Part shown: piece after piece, positions 16,120 to 23,513 of the stretch | Position numbering within the stretch: the first letter of the stretch is position 1 | Layout of the letters: each line of letters opens with the position of its first letter | Source: Clostridia bacterium | Lineage (GTDB): Bacteria; UBA6262; WVXT01 | DNA length: 40,055 nt | Assembly (NCBI GenBank): GCA_009619095.1 | Contig: WJOT01000052.1 | Span: 1-40,055 of the forward strand | Direction of reading: 5' to 3' | Made by a program: the position numbers and the translations under genes | The notes under the pieces: model-generated | Told to the model about the DNA's origin: nothing | Databases searched by the model: none | Seen by the model: the letters and a program-made list of their open reading frames with translations, nothing else

Positions 16120-17011
16120 ACTTTATGAGAGAGGTATCTTAAAAAAGAGAAAGGAAGAGCTTAATAAATTACTCAAGAAGTGTCACCTCTGTCCCAGGAA
16201 ATGCCTGGTAAATCGGTTGCAAGATGAGAAAGGTTTTTGTGGAGCAGGAAAAAGAACAGCTGTTTCCAGTTATAATCTCCATTTCGGTGAAGAGCCGCCA
16301 ATTTCAGGTTATCGTGGTTCGGGCACCATCTTCTTTACCCACTGTAACCTTCGTTGCTGTTTCTGTCAGAATTACCCCATCAGCCAGTTGGGAAACGGTC
16401 AGGAAGTGGAAATTTCTCAACTGGCCACAATGATGGTAAAGTTACAAAAGCTCGGGGCACACAACATAAATTTTGTTACCCCTACCCATTTTGTTCCCCA
16501 AATTGTCGAGGCCTTAGAGCTTGCAGCAGGAGAGGGATTAAATATTCCTCTTGTATACAACTCGGGTGGATACGATTCTGTGGAGACTTTCAAACTTCTG
16601 GATGGTATAGTGGATATCTATATGCCTGATGCCAAGTATTCCAATTCCCAAAGTGCTCAGACATACTCCAGGGCAGCCGACTATTTTGAAGTCAACAAGA
16701 AGGCACTTCTAGAAATGCATCGGCAAGTCGGCGACCTGAAAATGGATAAAGAAGGGATTGCCCAGCAGGGACTTCTTATTCGCCACTTAGTTATGCCTGA
16801 AGACATAGTTGGTTCTCGAGGAGTCTTAGAATTCATTGCCAAGAATATCTCCCAAAATACTTATATGTCCATTATGGCTCAATACCATCCTGCTCACCTG
16901 GCTTTTGAATTTCCAGAACTCTCAAGAAGAATCTCTAAAACAGAATATGATGCAGTGTTGAAGATGGCAGATGAATTAGGGCTGGAAAGAGGTTGGAGAC
17001 AGACCTTTTGA
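16106..17011 (+). CDS. Radical SAM protein, PflX type
   Basis: A 301-residue radical SAM protein of the PflX/COG1313 type, annotated in databases as a putative pyruvate formate-lyase activating protein. The SAM cluster motif is CNLRCCFCQN (C-x3-C-x2-C). Ahead of it a four-Cys region (CHLCPRKC and GFCGAG, residues about 26-46) may bind another cluster or zinc. Later motifs are NFVTPTHFVPQI, YNSGGYDS, DIYMPDAKY and MAQYHPAH. No glycyl radical enzyme is in the window, so the target is unknown. It overlaps the secreted unknown gene, which suggests the two are made together. A MEMO-family gene lies one gene downstream. Confidence 0.88.
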   Translation: MSYVELYERGILKKRKEELNKLLKKCHLCPRKCLVNRLQDEKGFCGAGKRTAVSSYNLHFGEEPPISGYRGSGTIFFTHCNLRCCFCQNYPISQLGNGQEVEISQLATMMVKLQKLGAHNINFVTPTHFVPQIVEALELAAGEGLNIPLVYNSGGYDSVETFKLLDGIVDIYMPDAKYSNSQSAQTYSRAADYFEVNKKALLEMHRQVGDLKMDKEGIAQQGLLIRHLVMPEDIVGSRGVLEFIAKNISQNTYMSIMAQYHPAHLAFEFPELSRRISKTEYDAVLKMADELGLERGWRQTF

Positions 17012-17062
17012 CAATAAATTTTTATTTGCAATGCAAGTATAAATTTGCTAAATTTAGAAGAA

Positions 17063-17746
17063 ATGAAAGTTAAGAATCTTCATTCCTGGCAGGTATCTCC
17101 CGAGAAGGCTAGAGAAATCCAGGAGAAGTTGAGAAACAAAGTTGTATTGAAAAGTTCTTTTAAGTCTATAAGTGAGATAGGTTTTATTGCCGGTTGCGAT
17201 GTTGGGTATGATGAGAAGAAGGGAAGGGCTTATGGTAGTGTAGTTTTGCTTACTTTCCCTGAGCTGAAACTGGTGGAAAAAAAGGGAGCTATGGAAGCTT
17301 CTGAGAGAATATTTCCATATCTTCCCGGGCTACTCACTTTTCGCGAGGGTTCTGTTCTAATAGCTGCCTTAAGAAAATTGGAAAGATCTCCCGATATAAT
17401 CATTTTCGATGGTCAGGGAATTGCACACCCTGTGAGATTTGGGCTGGCTACCCACATGGGTCTTTTACTAGGGCTTCCCACGATTGGCTGTGCCAAGTCT
17501 ATTCTATATGGCCGTTATGAGGAGCCTGTAAATTTAAAAGGAGCTTATACTTTTCTGAAAGACGAGGAAGGAGAGCTGATTGGGGCGGTTCTGCGCACTA
17601 AGAAAAATGTAAAGCCCATATTCGTTTCTCAAGGGTACAGGATCGACCTGGATCAGGCATTGGACATCATCCTTACTTGTTGCCGAAGAGAAAAGATTCC
17701 TGAACCTTTAAGATTAGCACATTTAGAGACAGTACAAGCTCTGTAG
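17063..17746 (+). CDS. nfi: Endonuclease V
   Basis: Endonuclease V cleaves DNA one base 3' of deoxyinosine. All key residues are visible: AGCDVGY (metal Asp), YLPGLLTFREG (Tyr wedge and metal Glu), DGQGIAHPVRFGLA (metal Asp) and the CAKS segment. From ATG 17063 the protein has 227 residues, the usual length; a TTG at 17045 would add six residues. The ribosome binding site is weak for both, so the start is not certain. It sits between two genes linked to the MEMO/radical SAM context but has no obvious link to them. Confidence 0.95.
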   Translation: MKVKNLHSWQVSPEKAREIQEKLRNKVVLKSSFKSISEIGFIAGCDVGYDEKKGRAYGSVVLLTFPELKLVEKKGAMEASERIFPYLPGLLTFREGSVLIAALRKLERSPDIIIFDGQGIAHPVRFGLATHMGLLLGLPTIGCAKSILYGRYEEPVNLKGAYTFLKDEEGELIGAVLRTKKNVKPIFVSQGYRIDLDQALDIILTCCRREKIPEPLRLAHLETVQAL

Positions 17747-17777
17747 GGTCAATTAATAAAAGTTAAAAGGGGGAAGG

Positions 17778-18581
17778 ATGATTAGAAAACCAACACAAGC
17801 AGGAAGGTTCTATATGAGAGACCCGGAAGCACTAAGAGAACAGGTCGGGAAATATCTCAGGAGCGATATTGAGAGAGAGGACGTTTTGGGAATAGTGGTT
17901 CCCCACGCAGGATATTTCTATTCGGGAAAGGTAGCTGGAGCAGTCTATTCTAAGATTAACCTACCCGATACTATTATTATCATTGGGCCTAACCATACTG
18001 GTATTGGCGCAGAGGTTTCCATAATGACAGAAGGTGAGTGGGAAATGCCCAATGGCAGAGTAGAAATAGATTCTTCCCTGGCAAAAAAGTTGCTTTCCCA
18101 ATCTGGTGATTTAGCACAGGAGGATGAACAGGCTCATCTACCCGAACACTCGCTGGAGGTTCAGCTGCCATTTATTCAGTATTTAAAGACTGATTTCGCC
18201 ATAGTTCCCATCTGTATGCGGGACCATCGAGTCTCCACCTGTAAAAAATTGGGTAAAGCAATAGCTAAGGTAATTAAATCTAAAGCTCCTTGTCTAATTG
18301 TTGCTTCGTCGGATATGACCCACTATGAGTCCCAAAAGGATGCTGAAAGAAAAGACAAGTTGGCAATTGATAAAATCTTAAAACTCGATCCAGAAAATCT
18401 ACTGCAGACAGTAATGGAAAATGATATTTCAATGTGTGGTCCAGGACCAACGGCTACAATGATTTTTGCCTGTAAAGAGTTAGGGGCAAAGAAGAGTGAG
18501 CTGGTGTTGTACAATACCAGTGCAGAAGCCTCAGGGGATTATTCCGCGGTTGTAGGATATGCAGGTATTGTTGTGAAGTAG
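17778..18581 (+). CDS. MEMO1 family protein (AmmeMemoRadiSam system protein B)
   Basis: A 267-residue MEMO-family protein. Conserved positions are present: RKPTQAGRFY at the start, VVPHAGYFYSG (His), GPNHTG (His), PEHSLEVQLPF, SSDMTHYE and ISMCGPGPT (the conserved Cys of the pocket). The fold is that of class III extradiol dioxygenases; human MEMO1 is known to bind metal through this site. In many anaerobes the protein occurs with an AMMECR1 protein and a radical SAM enzyme (AmmeMemoRadiSam). Here a radical SAM gene is near (16106-17011), though of the PflX type, and no AMMECR1 gene is seen. A good AGGGGGAAGG ribosome site precedes ATG 17778. Confidence 0.92.
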   Translation: MIRKPTQAGRFYMRDPEALREQVGKYLRSDIEREDVLGIVVPHAGYFYSGKVAGAVYSKINLPDTIIIIGPNHTGIGAEVSIMTEGEWEMPNGRVEIDSSLAKKLLSQSGDLAQEDEQAHLPEHSLEVQLPFIQYLKTDFAIVPICMRDHRVSTCKKLGKAIAKVIKSKAPCLIVASSDMTHYESQKDAERKDKLAIDKILKLDPENLLQTVMENDISMCGPGPTATMIFACKELGAKKSELVLYNTSAEASGDYSAVVGYAGIVVK

Positions 18582-18600
18582 AGAACAAAGGTTCCTGGAA

Positions 18601-18659
18601 TAGCCCCGATTTATCGGGACTACTCCAAATAAACGCTCCGATGAATCGGAGCTACTCCA
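18601..18659. repeat. Two tandem short palindromes of the CGGGA and CTCCG/CGGAG family
   Basis: TCCCGAT-type and GCTCCGAT/ATCGGAGC-type palindromes, each followed by CTACTCC (18601-18626 and 18633-18658). The second, extended to 18631-18659, is identical over 29 bases to 26741-26769 upstream of rsmH. The ribosome binding site AGGGAGG of the next gene follows at once. Confidence 0.85.
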
Positions 18660-18672
18660 TAGGGAGGAAAAG

Positions 18673-19707
18673 ATGTCAGAACTGAGAAAAGACCCCATCT
18701 CCGGAAGATGGATGATTACTGCTACGAGGAAGGAGGTGGATACACCGATTGGTTTAATCACTGTCCGCAAGGAAGAGCGGGAGCGGGATTGTCCTTTTTG
18801 CGAAGGGAGAGAACTGGAAACTCTACCAGAAGCATTTGCGCTCCGTAAGGAGGGGAGTAAACCCGATACCCCGGGGTGGACGGTGCGTGTAATTCCCAGT
18901 AAATTTGGAGTGGTAGGGCTCAATGAGGAGCTGGAAAGAAAAGGAGTGGGTGACTTCTTCTTTTTTGATACAATAAATGGATATGGAGTCCATGAGATTG
19001 TAATTGAATCTCCTCTACATATCACCCATATTTCGAAGCTTCCCCTTGAGCAGATAGAGAAAGTTCTCCGTGTCTATCAGGTTAGGTTAAATGAATTGAA
19101 AAAGAATTCTCTTCTGAAATATGGTCTCATCTTCCGTAATCAGGGTTATGGGGAAGAAATTTCTATGCTACACGTCCATTCCCAGATAATCGCTCTGCCC
19201 CTGATTCCTAAAAGTATTAAGGAGGAGTTATCTTCAGCTAAAAGTTATTATGAAGAGAAAGAAAGGTGTATTTTCTGTGACATAATCAAACAAGAATTAT
19301 ATTCCCATGAGAGGATCGTTAGCGCTGGAGATAAATTTATCGTTTTGGCTCCTTTTGCCTCCCGCTTTCCATTTGAAACCCAGATTCTTCCCAGAAAGCA
19401 CGAATGCGATTTTACAAATATACCTGCAGAAGACCTCTGGGAGTTGGCAGAGAAATTGAAATCTACTATTATGAAGACTGTCAAGTTATTGAAAGACCCT
19501 CCTTTAAATTTTGTTCTTCATACTGTTCCCTTTATGGTTCCCGAGGCAGGATTCTGGCTGACTATTAAACAGGATTACCACTGGCACATCGAGATTCTGC
19601 CCCATGCTATGCTTGCCAGGGGCTTTGAGTGGGGTGGCGATTTCTATATTAATCCACCCTCCCCAGAAGCAGCGGCAAAGTTCCTGAGAGAGGTGGAAGG
19701 GGAGTAA
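18673..19707 (+). CDS. GalT-like nucleotidylyltransferase (HIT superfamily), paralog 1
   Basis: A 344-residue protein of the galactose-1-phosphate uridylyltransferase fold. It has the opening ELRKDPISGRWMI, a zinc CPFC near residue 41, the catalytic His motif HVHSQ near residue 173 (textbook GalT has HPHGQ), and a C-terminal HIT-like half starting with RCIFCDII and ending in DYHWHIEILP. The HxHSQ form is closer to ADP-glucose phosphorylase-like members than to classical GalT, so the sugar nucleotide is uncertain. It is a paralog of the gene at 21608-22630; both share motifs along their whole length and flank polX. No gal operon genes are nearby. Confidence 0.85.
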   Translation: MSELRKDPISGRWMITATRKEVDTPIGLITVRKEERERDCPFCEGRELETLPEAFALRKEGSKPDTPGWTVRVIPSKFGVVGLNEELERKGVGDFFFFDTINGYGVHEIVIESPLHITHISKLPLEQIEKVLRVYQVRLNELKKNSLLKYGLIFRNQGYGEEISMLHVHSQIIALPLIPKSIKEELSSAKSYYEEKERCIFCDIIKQELYSHERIVSAGDKFIVLAPFASRFPFETQILPRKHECDFTNIPAEDLWELAEKLKSTIMKTVKLLKDPPLNFVLHTVPFMVPEAGFWLTIKQDYHWHIEILPHAMLARGFEWGGDFYINPPSPEAAAKFLREVEGE

Positions 19708-19718
19708 ATAGGGAATGA

Positions 19719-19829
19719 ATCCCGCCTCTCAAAATTGGCTTTATGTTTATTTATTGAGAAATAAGGAAAACAGGAGAATTTATATAGTAGTTAACCTTCG
19801 AAATATATTTAATCAGAGAGAGGCGGGAT
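19719..19829 (+). promoter_or_regulatory. Long-range inverted repeat covering the polX ribosome site and start codon
   Basis: ATCCCGCCTCTC (19719-19730) is a perfect 12-base reverse complement of GAGAGGCGGGAT (19818-19829), which contains the polX Shine-Dalgarno region and the first two bases of its ATG. The intervening 87 bases are AT-rich, with a small TTATTT/AAATAA hairpin. Pairing in the mRNA would hide the start site. Confidence 0.55.
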
Positions 19830-21618
19830 GAAAAACAAAGAAGTTGTAAAATTACTCCAGGAAATCGGACAACTTTTAGAATTGAAAGGGGAGAACCCTT
19901 TCCGAGTGCGCTCCTATGAGAAAGCGGCTCAAAATATTGCCGCTCTTACCGAACCGATCGAAAAGTTTGTAAGTAATGATAAACTGAAGACCATACCTGG
20001 TGTGGGGGAGGGAATAGCAAAGAAGATTAAGGAATATTTGGAAACGGGTAAATTAAAATATTTTGACGAGTTAAAGAAAGTTTTTCCTGAAGGGCTTCTG
20101 GAAATCCTCTCTGTCCCGGGAATAGGGCCTAAAACAGCAAAAACTCTATATGATGAGTTAAAAATAAAGAGCCTTGCCCAACTGGAGAAAGCAGCTAAAG
20201 AACACCGTTTGAGCAAGCTTCACCGTTTGGGGGAGAAGACCGAGGAGAATATCCTAAGAGGCATTCAAATGGTGAGAAAAGGTGGAGAAAGGATTCTCCT
20301 CTCCTCAGCACTATTTTTAGCAAAACCAATCATAAAAGAATTGGAGAAGTGTCCTGATGTTAAAGATATAAATCTGGCTGGTAGTATTCGCAGAAAGAAA
20401 GAGACAATTAAAGATATAGATATCTTATGTACGGCAAAAAAATCTGATGTAGTAATGGATAAATTTGTGAATCTTCCTCAGGTGAAGGAAATACTGGCTC
20501 AGGGGGAGACGAAATCGAGCATAATTCTTGACGAGGACATACAGGTTGACCTGAGGGTGATTAAGCCAGAATCTTATGGGGCTGCCCTGATGTATTTTAC
20601 TGGTTCTAAAGACCATAATATTGCTCTTCGCGAACTGGCTCGAAAGAAAGGGTATAAAATAAATGAATATGGTCTGTTTAAACTGGGAAAAAGGTCGGGT
20701 AGAGTTTCCCCTCGGGGAAAGGGAGCTGGTTCAGCAAAACCAGTGAGAGAAACAAGGGTGGCTGGTGGGAGCGAAGAAGGAGTCTATAAGAAATTGGGAC
20801 TTCAGTATATTCCACCAGAAATAAGAGAGGCCTCAGGAGAAATTGAGATGGCTTCGCGAAATAAGATTCCCCGACTGATTGCCCAGAGCGACATTAAAGG
20901 TGATTTGCACGTTCATTCCCGTTACAGCGATGGTGCAGGAAAACTCACAGAAATTGCAGAAAAGGAAAAAAGTATGGGGTTGGAGTGGGTGGGAATTTGT
21001 GACCACTCTCAATCACTGAGGGTTGCCGGAGGTCTCCGCCCCAATGTAGTCTACGAGAAAATCGAAGAGATAAAAAAAATTAACAAAAAGAATAAAAACT
21101 TTAAGGTTCTCTGCGGTATGGAAGTGGATATCCTTTCTGATGGGTCCTTAGATTATGACGATGAGCTCTTATCTCAACTCGACCTGGTTATCGCTGCCAT
21201 TCACACTGGATTCAAACAGTCAGAGGAGCAGTTAACGGAAAGAATAATTTCTGCGATGGAGAACAAGTATGTCCATATGATTGCCCATCCACAAGGCCGG
21301 CTGTTGGGTAAGAGAGAACCGTATGCACTAAATATGGAGAAAGTTTTAAAGACTGCTCAGAAAACACAGACTTTCTTAGAAATCAATGCCTATCCTGAGA
21401 GGCTTGACCTATATGACATCTACTGCAGGAAGGCAAAAGAGAGAGGTATCCTTATGGGAATCGGAACAGATGCTCACACCCTGAATCAGACAGAGAATCT
21501 CTGCTTAGGAGTTGCCGTTGCTCGTAGAGGCTGGCTTGAAAGAAGAGACGTATTGAATACTATTTCTTACAATGAATTAATTAAAACTTTAGGGAGAAAG
21601 AAAAGAAATGTGTGCTGA
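19828..21618 (+). CDS. polX: DNA polymerase X with C-terminal PHP domain
   Basis: A 596-residue bacterial PolX. N-terminal 8-kDa and helix-hairpin-helix parts (IPGVGEGIAKKI, VPGIGPKTAKTL) lead into the polymerase palm with GSIRRKKETIKDIDIL (two catalytic Asp) and IQVDLRV (third Asp). The C-terminal PHP domain has DLHVHSRYSDG, GICDHS, GMEVDIL, AAIHTGF, IAHPQGR and GTDAHT and usually provides 3'-5' exonuclease activity. The family acts in DNA gap repair. The protein is slightly long for the family because of about 19 extra residues at 292-310, encoded by a palindromic segment. The stop overlaps the second GalT-like gene by 11 bases. Its start site lies in the inverted repeat at 19719-19829. Confidence 0.95.
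   Translation: MKNKEVVKLLQEIGQLLELKGENPFRVRSYEKAAQNIAALTEPIEKFVSNDKLKTIPGVGEGIAKKIKEYLETGKLKYFDELKKVFPEGLLEILSVPGIGPKTAKTLYDELKIKSLAQLEKAAKEHRLSKLHRLGEKTEENILRGIQMVRKGGERILLSSALFLAKPIIKELEKCPDVKDINLAGSIRRKKETIKDIDILCTAKKSDVVMDKFVNLPQVKEILAQGETKSSIILDEDIQVDLRVIKPESYGAALMYFTGSKDHNIALRELARKKGYKINEYGLFKLGKRSGRVSPRGKGAGSAKPVRETRVAGGSEEGVYKKLGLQYIPPEIREASGEIEMASRNKIPRLIAQSDIKGDLHVHSRYSDGAGKLTEIAEKEKSMGLEWVGICDHSQSLRVAGGLRPNVVYEKIEEIKKINKKNKNFKVLCGMEVDILSDGSLDYDDELLSQLDLVIAAIHTGFKQSEEQLTERIISAMENKYVHMIAHPQGRLLGKREPYALNMEKVLKTAQKTQTFLEINAYPERLDLYDIYCRKAKERGILMGIGTDAHTLNQTENLCLGVAVARRGWLERRDVLNTISYNELIKTLGRKKRNVC
20701..20757. repeat. Palindromic segment inserted in frame within polX
   Basis: Fifty-seven bases coding for 19 residues between the palm and PHP domains. 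They contain TTTCCCC-TC-GGGGAAA (20705-20720) and CTGGTT/AACCAG (20726-20731 with 20738-20743), an architecture like that of the intergenic palindromes. The flanking protein sequence (GLFKLGKRSG and VAGGSEEGVYKKLGL) joins naturally if the segment is removed. Confidence 0.55.
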
Positions 21619-22630
21619 ATTGAGAAAAGATATAATTTCCGGAGGGTGGATTATTACCAATACTAAGGGGAAAGAGGAATTCTTCAAATCTTTGGAGCCT
21701 GGAGTAAGGGTCAAGGAGAAACCCTGCCCTTTCTGCTCGGGAAATGAGAAAGAGACACCTAAAGAAATCTATGCTTTAAGAAAGCCCGGTACTCTGCCAG
21801 ACCAACCGGGTTGGAGCGTAAGAGTCTTTCCCAGCAAAGAGAAGGCTCTGGAAATAGAGAAAGAATTGGAGAGGCGTGGTGTGGGCATATACGATGTAAT
21901 GAATAATGTGGGAGCACACGAGTTAATAATCGAGAGTCCTGAGCACATCAAGAACTTAAGCGATTTGCCTGAGGAACAGATAAAGAAGGCTCTTCTCGTT
22001 TATCAGAAAAGAATTATCGATTTGAAAAAAGATAAGCGTTTCAGATATGCTATAGTTTTCAAGAATCAAAGACCCAGTTCTCCTTTCCGATTGGGACACA
22101 CTCATTCTCAGTTGGTTGCTCTACCCCTTACTCCCGAAAGTGTAAAAGGCGAATTGGAAAATGCTAAAAGTTACTACGGAGAGAAAGAGCGTTGTGTTTT
22201 CTGTGATGTGGTTAGAGAGGAGTTGGAAGCGGGTCTAAGAATAGTTAAGGAGAACAAATCTTTTCTCTCCTATGTTCCATTTGCTCCACGTCTTCCTTTT
22301 GAAACCTGGATACTTCCCAAAAGACACAATGCAGATTTTACTCAGGAAGATGATAGCACACTTTTTGATTTTGCAGCTATCATGAAAGTGACTTTAAGCA
22401 AGATTTGTAAACTGCTGGAGGATCCGCCACTCAACTATATGATCCATTCCATACCTTACATGCGGCCAAAGGTAGGTTACTGGAAGACAATACATAAGGA
22501 TTACCATTGGCATTTAGAGATACTTCCCCATATTGTGAAGGTCGAAGGTTTCTCTTGGAGTTCTGGTTTCTATATCGAGCCACTCTCCTCGGAGATAATG
22601 GCAGAACTTTTACGAGAAACGAAATTGTAG
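21608..22630 (+). CDS. GalT-like nucleotidylyltransferase (HIT superfamily), paralog 2
   Basis: A 340-residue paralog of the protein at 18673-19707. Shared features: ELRKDIISGGWII at the start, zinc CPFC near residue 40, the catalytic motif HTHSQ near 168, RCVFCDVV opening the HIT-like C-terminal half, and DYHWHLEILPH. It has the same departure from HPHGQ, so classical galactose-1-phosphate uridylyltransferase activity should not be assumed; ADP-glucose phosphorylase-like activity is an alternative. It overlaps polX by 11 bases. Two diverged copies separated by one gene suggest an old tandem duplication, possibly with different sugar phosphate substrates. Confidence 0.84.
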   Translation: MCAELRKDIISGGWIITNTKGKEEFFKSLEPGVRVKEKPCPFCSGNEKETPKEIYALRKPGTLPDQPGWSVRVFPSKEKALEIEKELERRGVGIYDVMNNVGAHELIIESPEHIKNLSDLPEEQIKKALLVYQKRIIDLKKDKRFRYAIVFKNQRPSSPFRLGHTHSQLVALPLTPESVKGELENAKSYYGEKERCVFCDVVREELEAGLRIVKENKSFLSYVPFAPRLPFETWILPKRHNADFTQEDDSTLFDFAAIMKVTLSKICKLLEDPPLNYMIHSIPYMRPKVGYWKTIHKDYHWHLEILPHIVKVEGFSWSSGFYIEPLSSEIMAELLRETKL

Positions 22631-22682
22631 AATTAAGGACAGCGCTTTGCTGCTACAGCGGTAAATAGGGGGGTGATGGTCA

Positions 22683-22913
22683 ATGATAGGATTAATTCTA
22701 CTCAGGTTGGAAGCAGGAAAGGAGGAAGCGGTTCTCGCCAAAATCAAGGATATAAAAGGGGTCAATAAAGTTCAGGCTGTCTTTGGTCGGTGGGACCTTG
22801 TAGCCACTGTGGAAGCTCAAGATTTAAATGCCCTGACTTCATTGGTGATTAAGAACATTAGGGCAATCGATGGAGTTTCCGCTACGGAAACCCTGGTCTC
22901 TACTGCACTTTAG
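22683..22913 (+). CDS. Stand-alone Lrp/AsnC ligand-binding (RAM) domain protein
   Basis: A 76-residue protein matching only the C-terminal effector domain of Lrp/AsnC regulators: GLILLRLEAGKEEAVLAKI, then VQAVFGRWDLVATVEA and IRAIDGVSATETLVST. No helix-turn-helix DNA-binding part is present, and the short upstream gap leaves no room for one. Stand-alone domains of this type are known to form ring-like oligomers and to bind amino acids. GGGGGGTGATGG precedes ATG 22683. It lies between a GalT-like gene and the GAD-domain gene. Confidence 0.88.
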   Translation: MIGLILLRLEAGKEEAVLAKIKDIKGVNKVQAVFGRWDLVATVEAQDLNALTSLVIKNIRAIDGVSATETLVSTAL

Positions 22914-22943
22914 TTTAAAAATAAGTGAATGTAGAACGTAGCC

Positions 22944-23130
22944 GTCCCGATGAAATCGGGACGAATAAGGAGGAACGTGTTAGCGACGTTCCGATAAATG
23001 AATCGGAACGGGTCACCGAGTGAAGCGAAGCGAAAGGGTCGCCGTCGCGACGAGTAAGGAGCGACAAGTCTGGCGACGGGTTCGAGATGGTGAGAACCCC
23101 GGCCGGATTGAGCGAAGCGAAAGGAGGTGA
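22944..23130. repeat. Two tandem composite palindromic units ending in a ribosome binding site (copy 2)
   Basis: A leading hairpin GTCCCGAT/ATCGGGAC (22944-22962) is followed by a unit at 22961-23037 that closely matches 4087-4168, including hairpin GTTCCGAT/ATCGGAAC. A second diverged unit (about 23049-23130) has hairpin GGGTTC/GAACCC. Both units end in GAAGCGAAAGG-like sequence. The last one gives AAAGGAGGTGA (23120-23130), an ideal Shine-Dalgarno site for the gene at 23137. Confidence 0.82.
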
Positions 23131-23136
23131 GAAAGG

Positions 23137-23493
23137 ATGAAGGAGATAAACGATTTGCTCAGCGAAACTAATTCCCATGTAATAAGAGAGGTCTTAGATT
23201 CAGGAGGAGTCATCGTGGGAATAAAAGCTGAAGGATTTGCCGGAGTTCTTATTGAAGACCAGAAGCTCACAGATAGTCTGGCTAAGAAAGTTGAGAAAGA
23301 AGCCGGGGTTAAAGGATTTATTTCCACCGATGAACTACCAAAATATGGTCTCAATAAGCAAGACAAAAGGAACATCGAGGAAGCTTTCGGAGTTAAGGAG
23401 GGTGATGTAGTTATTCTGGTAGCTGACCAGAGGGAGAAAGCGGAAAAAGCAATTCAAATTATTGAAGCAGAAATAGCCAAACGCAAAGAATAA
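23137..23493 (+). CDS. Stand-alone GAD domain protein (GatE/AspRS-type insertion domain)
   Basis: A 118-residue protein that matches, nearly end to end, the GAD domain known as an insertion in bacterial aspartyl-tRNA synthetase and in archaeal GatE of the Glu-tRNA(Gln) amidotransferase. Visible marks are GGVIVGIKAEGFAGVL, STDELPKYGL, GVKEGDVVILVAD and the closing helix; the GFAG and TDELP-YG patterns are closest to GatE. No synthetase or amidotransferase catalytic domain is attached, and no gat gene is nearby. A perfect AAAGGAGGTGA supplied by the preceding repeat lies 9 bases before ATG 23137, so it looks well translated. The function is unknown; tRNA binding or a partner role with an amidotransferase is inference. 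Confidence 0.75.
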   Translation: MKEINDLLSETNSHVIREVLDSGGVIVGIKAEGFAGVLIEDQKLTDSLAKKVEKEAGVKGFISTDELPKYGLNKQDKRNIEEAFGVKEGDVVILVADQREKAEKAIQIIEAEIAKRKE

Positions 23494-23513
23494 TCTACTG
23501 CTTCAGGAGATAG

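Noticed and set aside
17008-17043. Promoter TTGACA with TATAAA before endonuclease V
   Set aside because: The spacer is 24 bases, too long for a sigma-70 promoter.
22944-23130. CRISPR-like array
   Set aside because: The units are only two, diverged, about 80 bases long and lack constant repeats with unique spacers.
22915-23178. Minus-strand frames through the tandem repeats
   Set aside because: The frames are read through repeat units and start inside the GAD gene; there is no protein family match.
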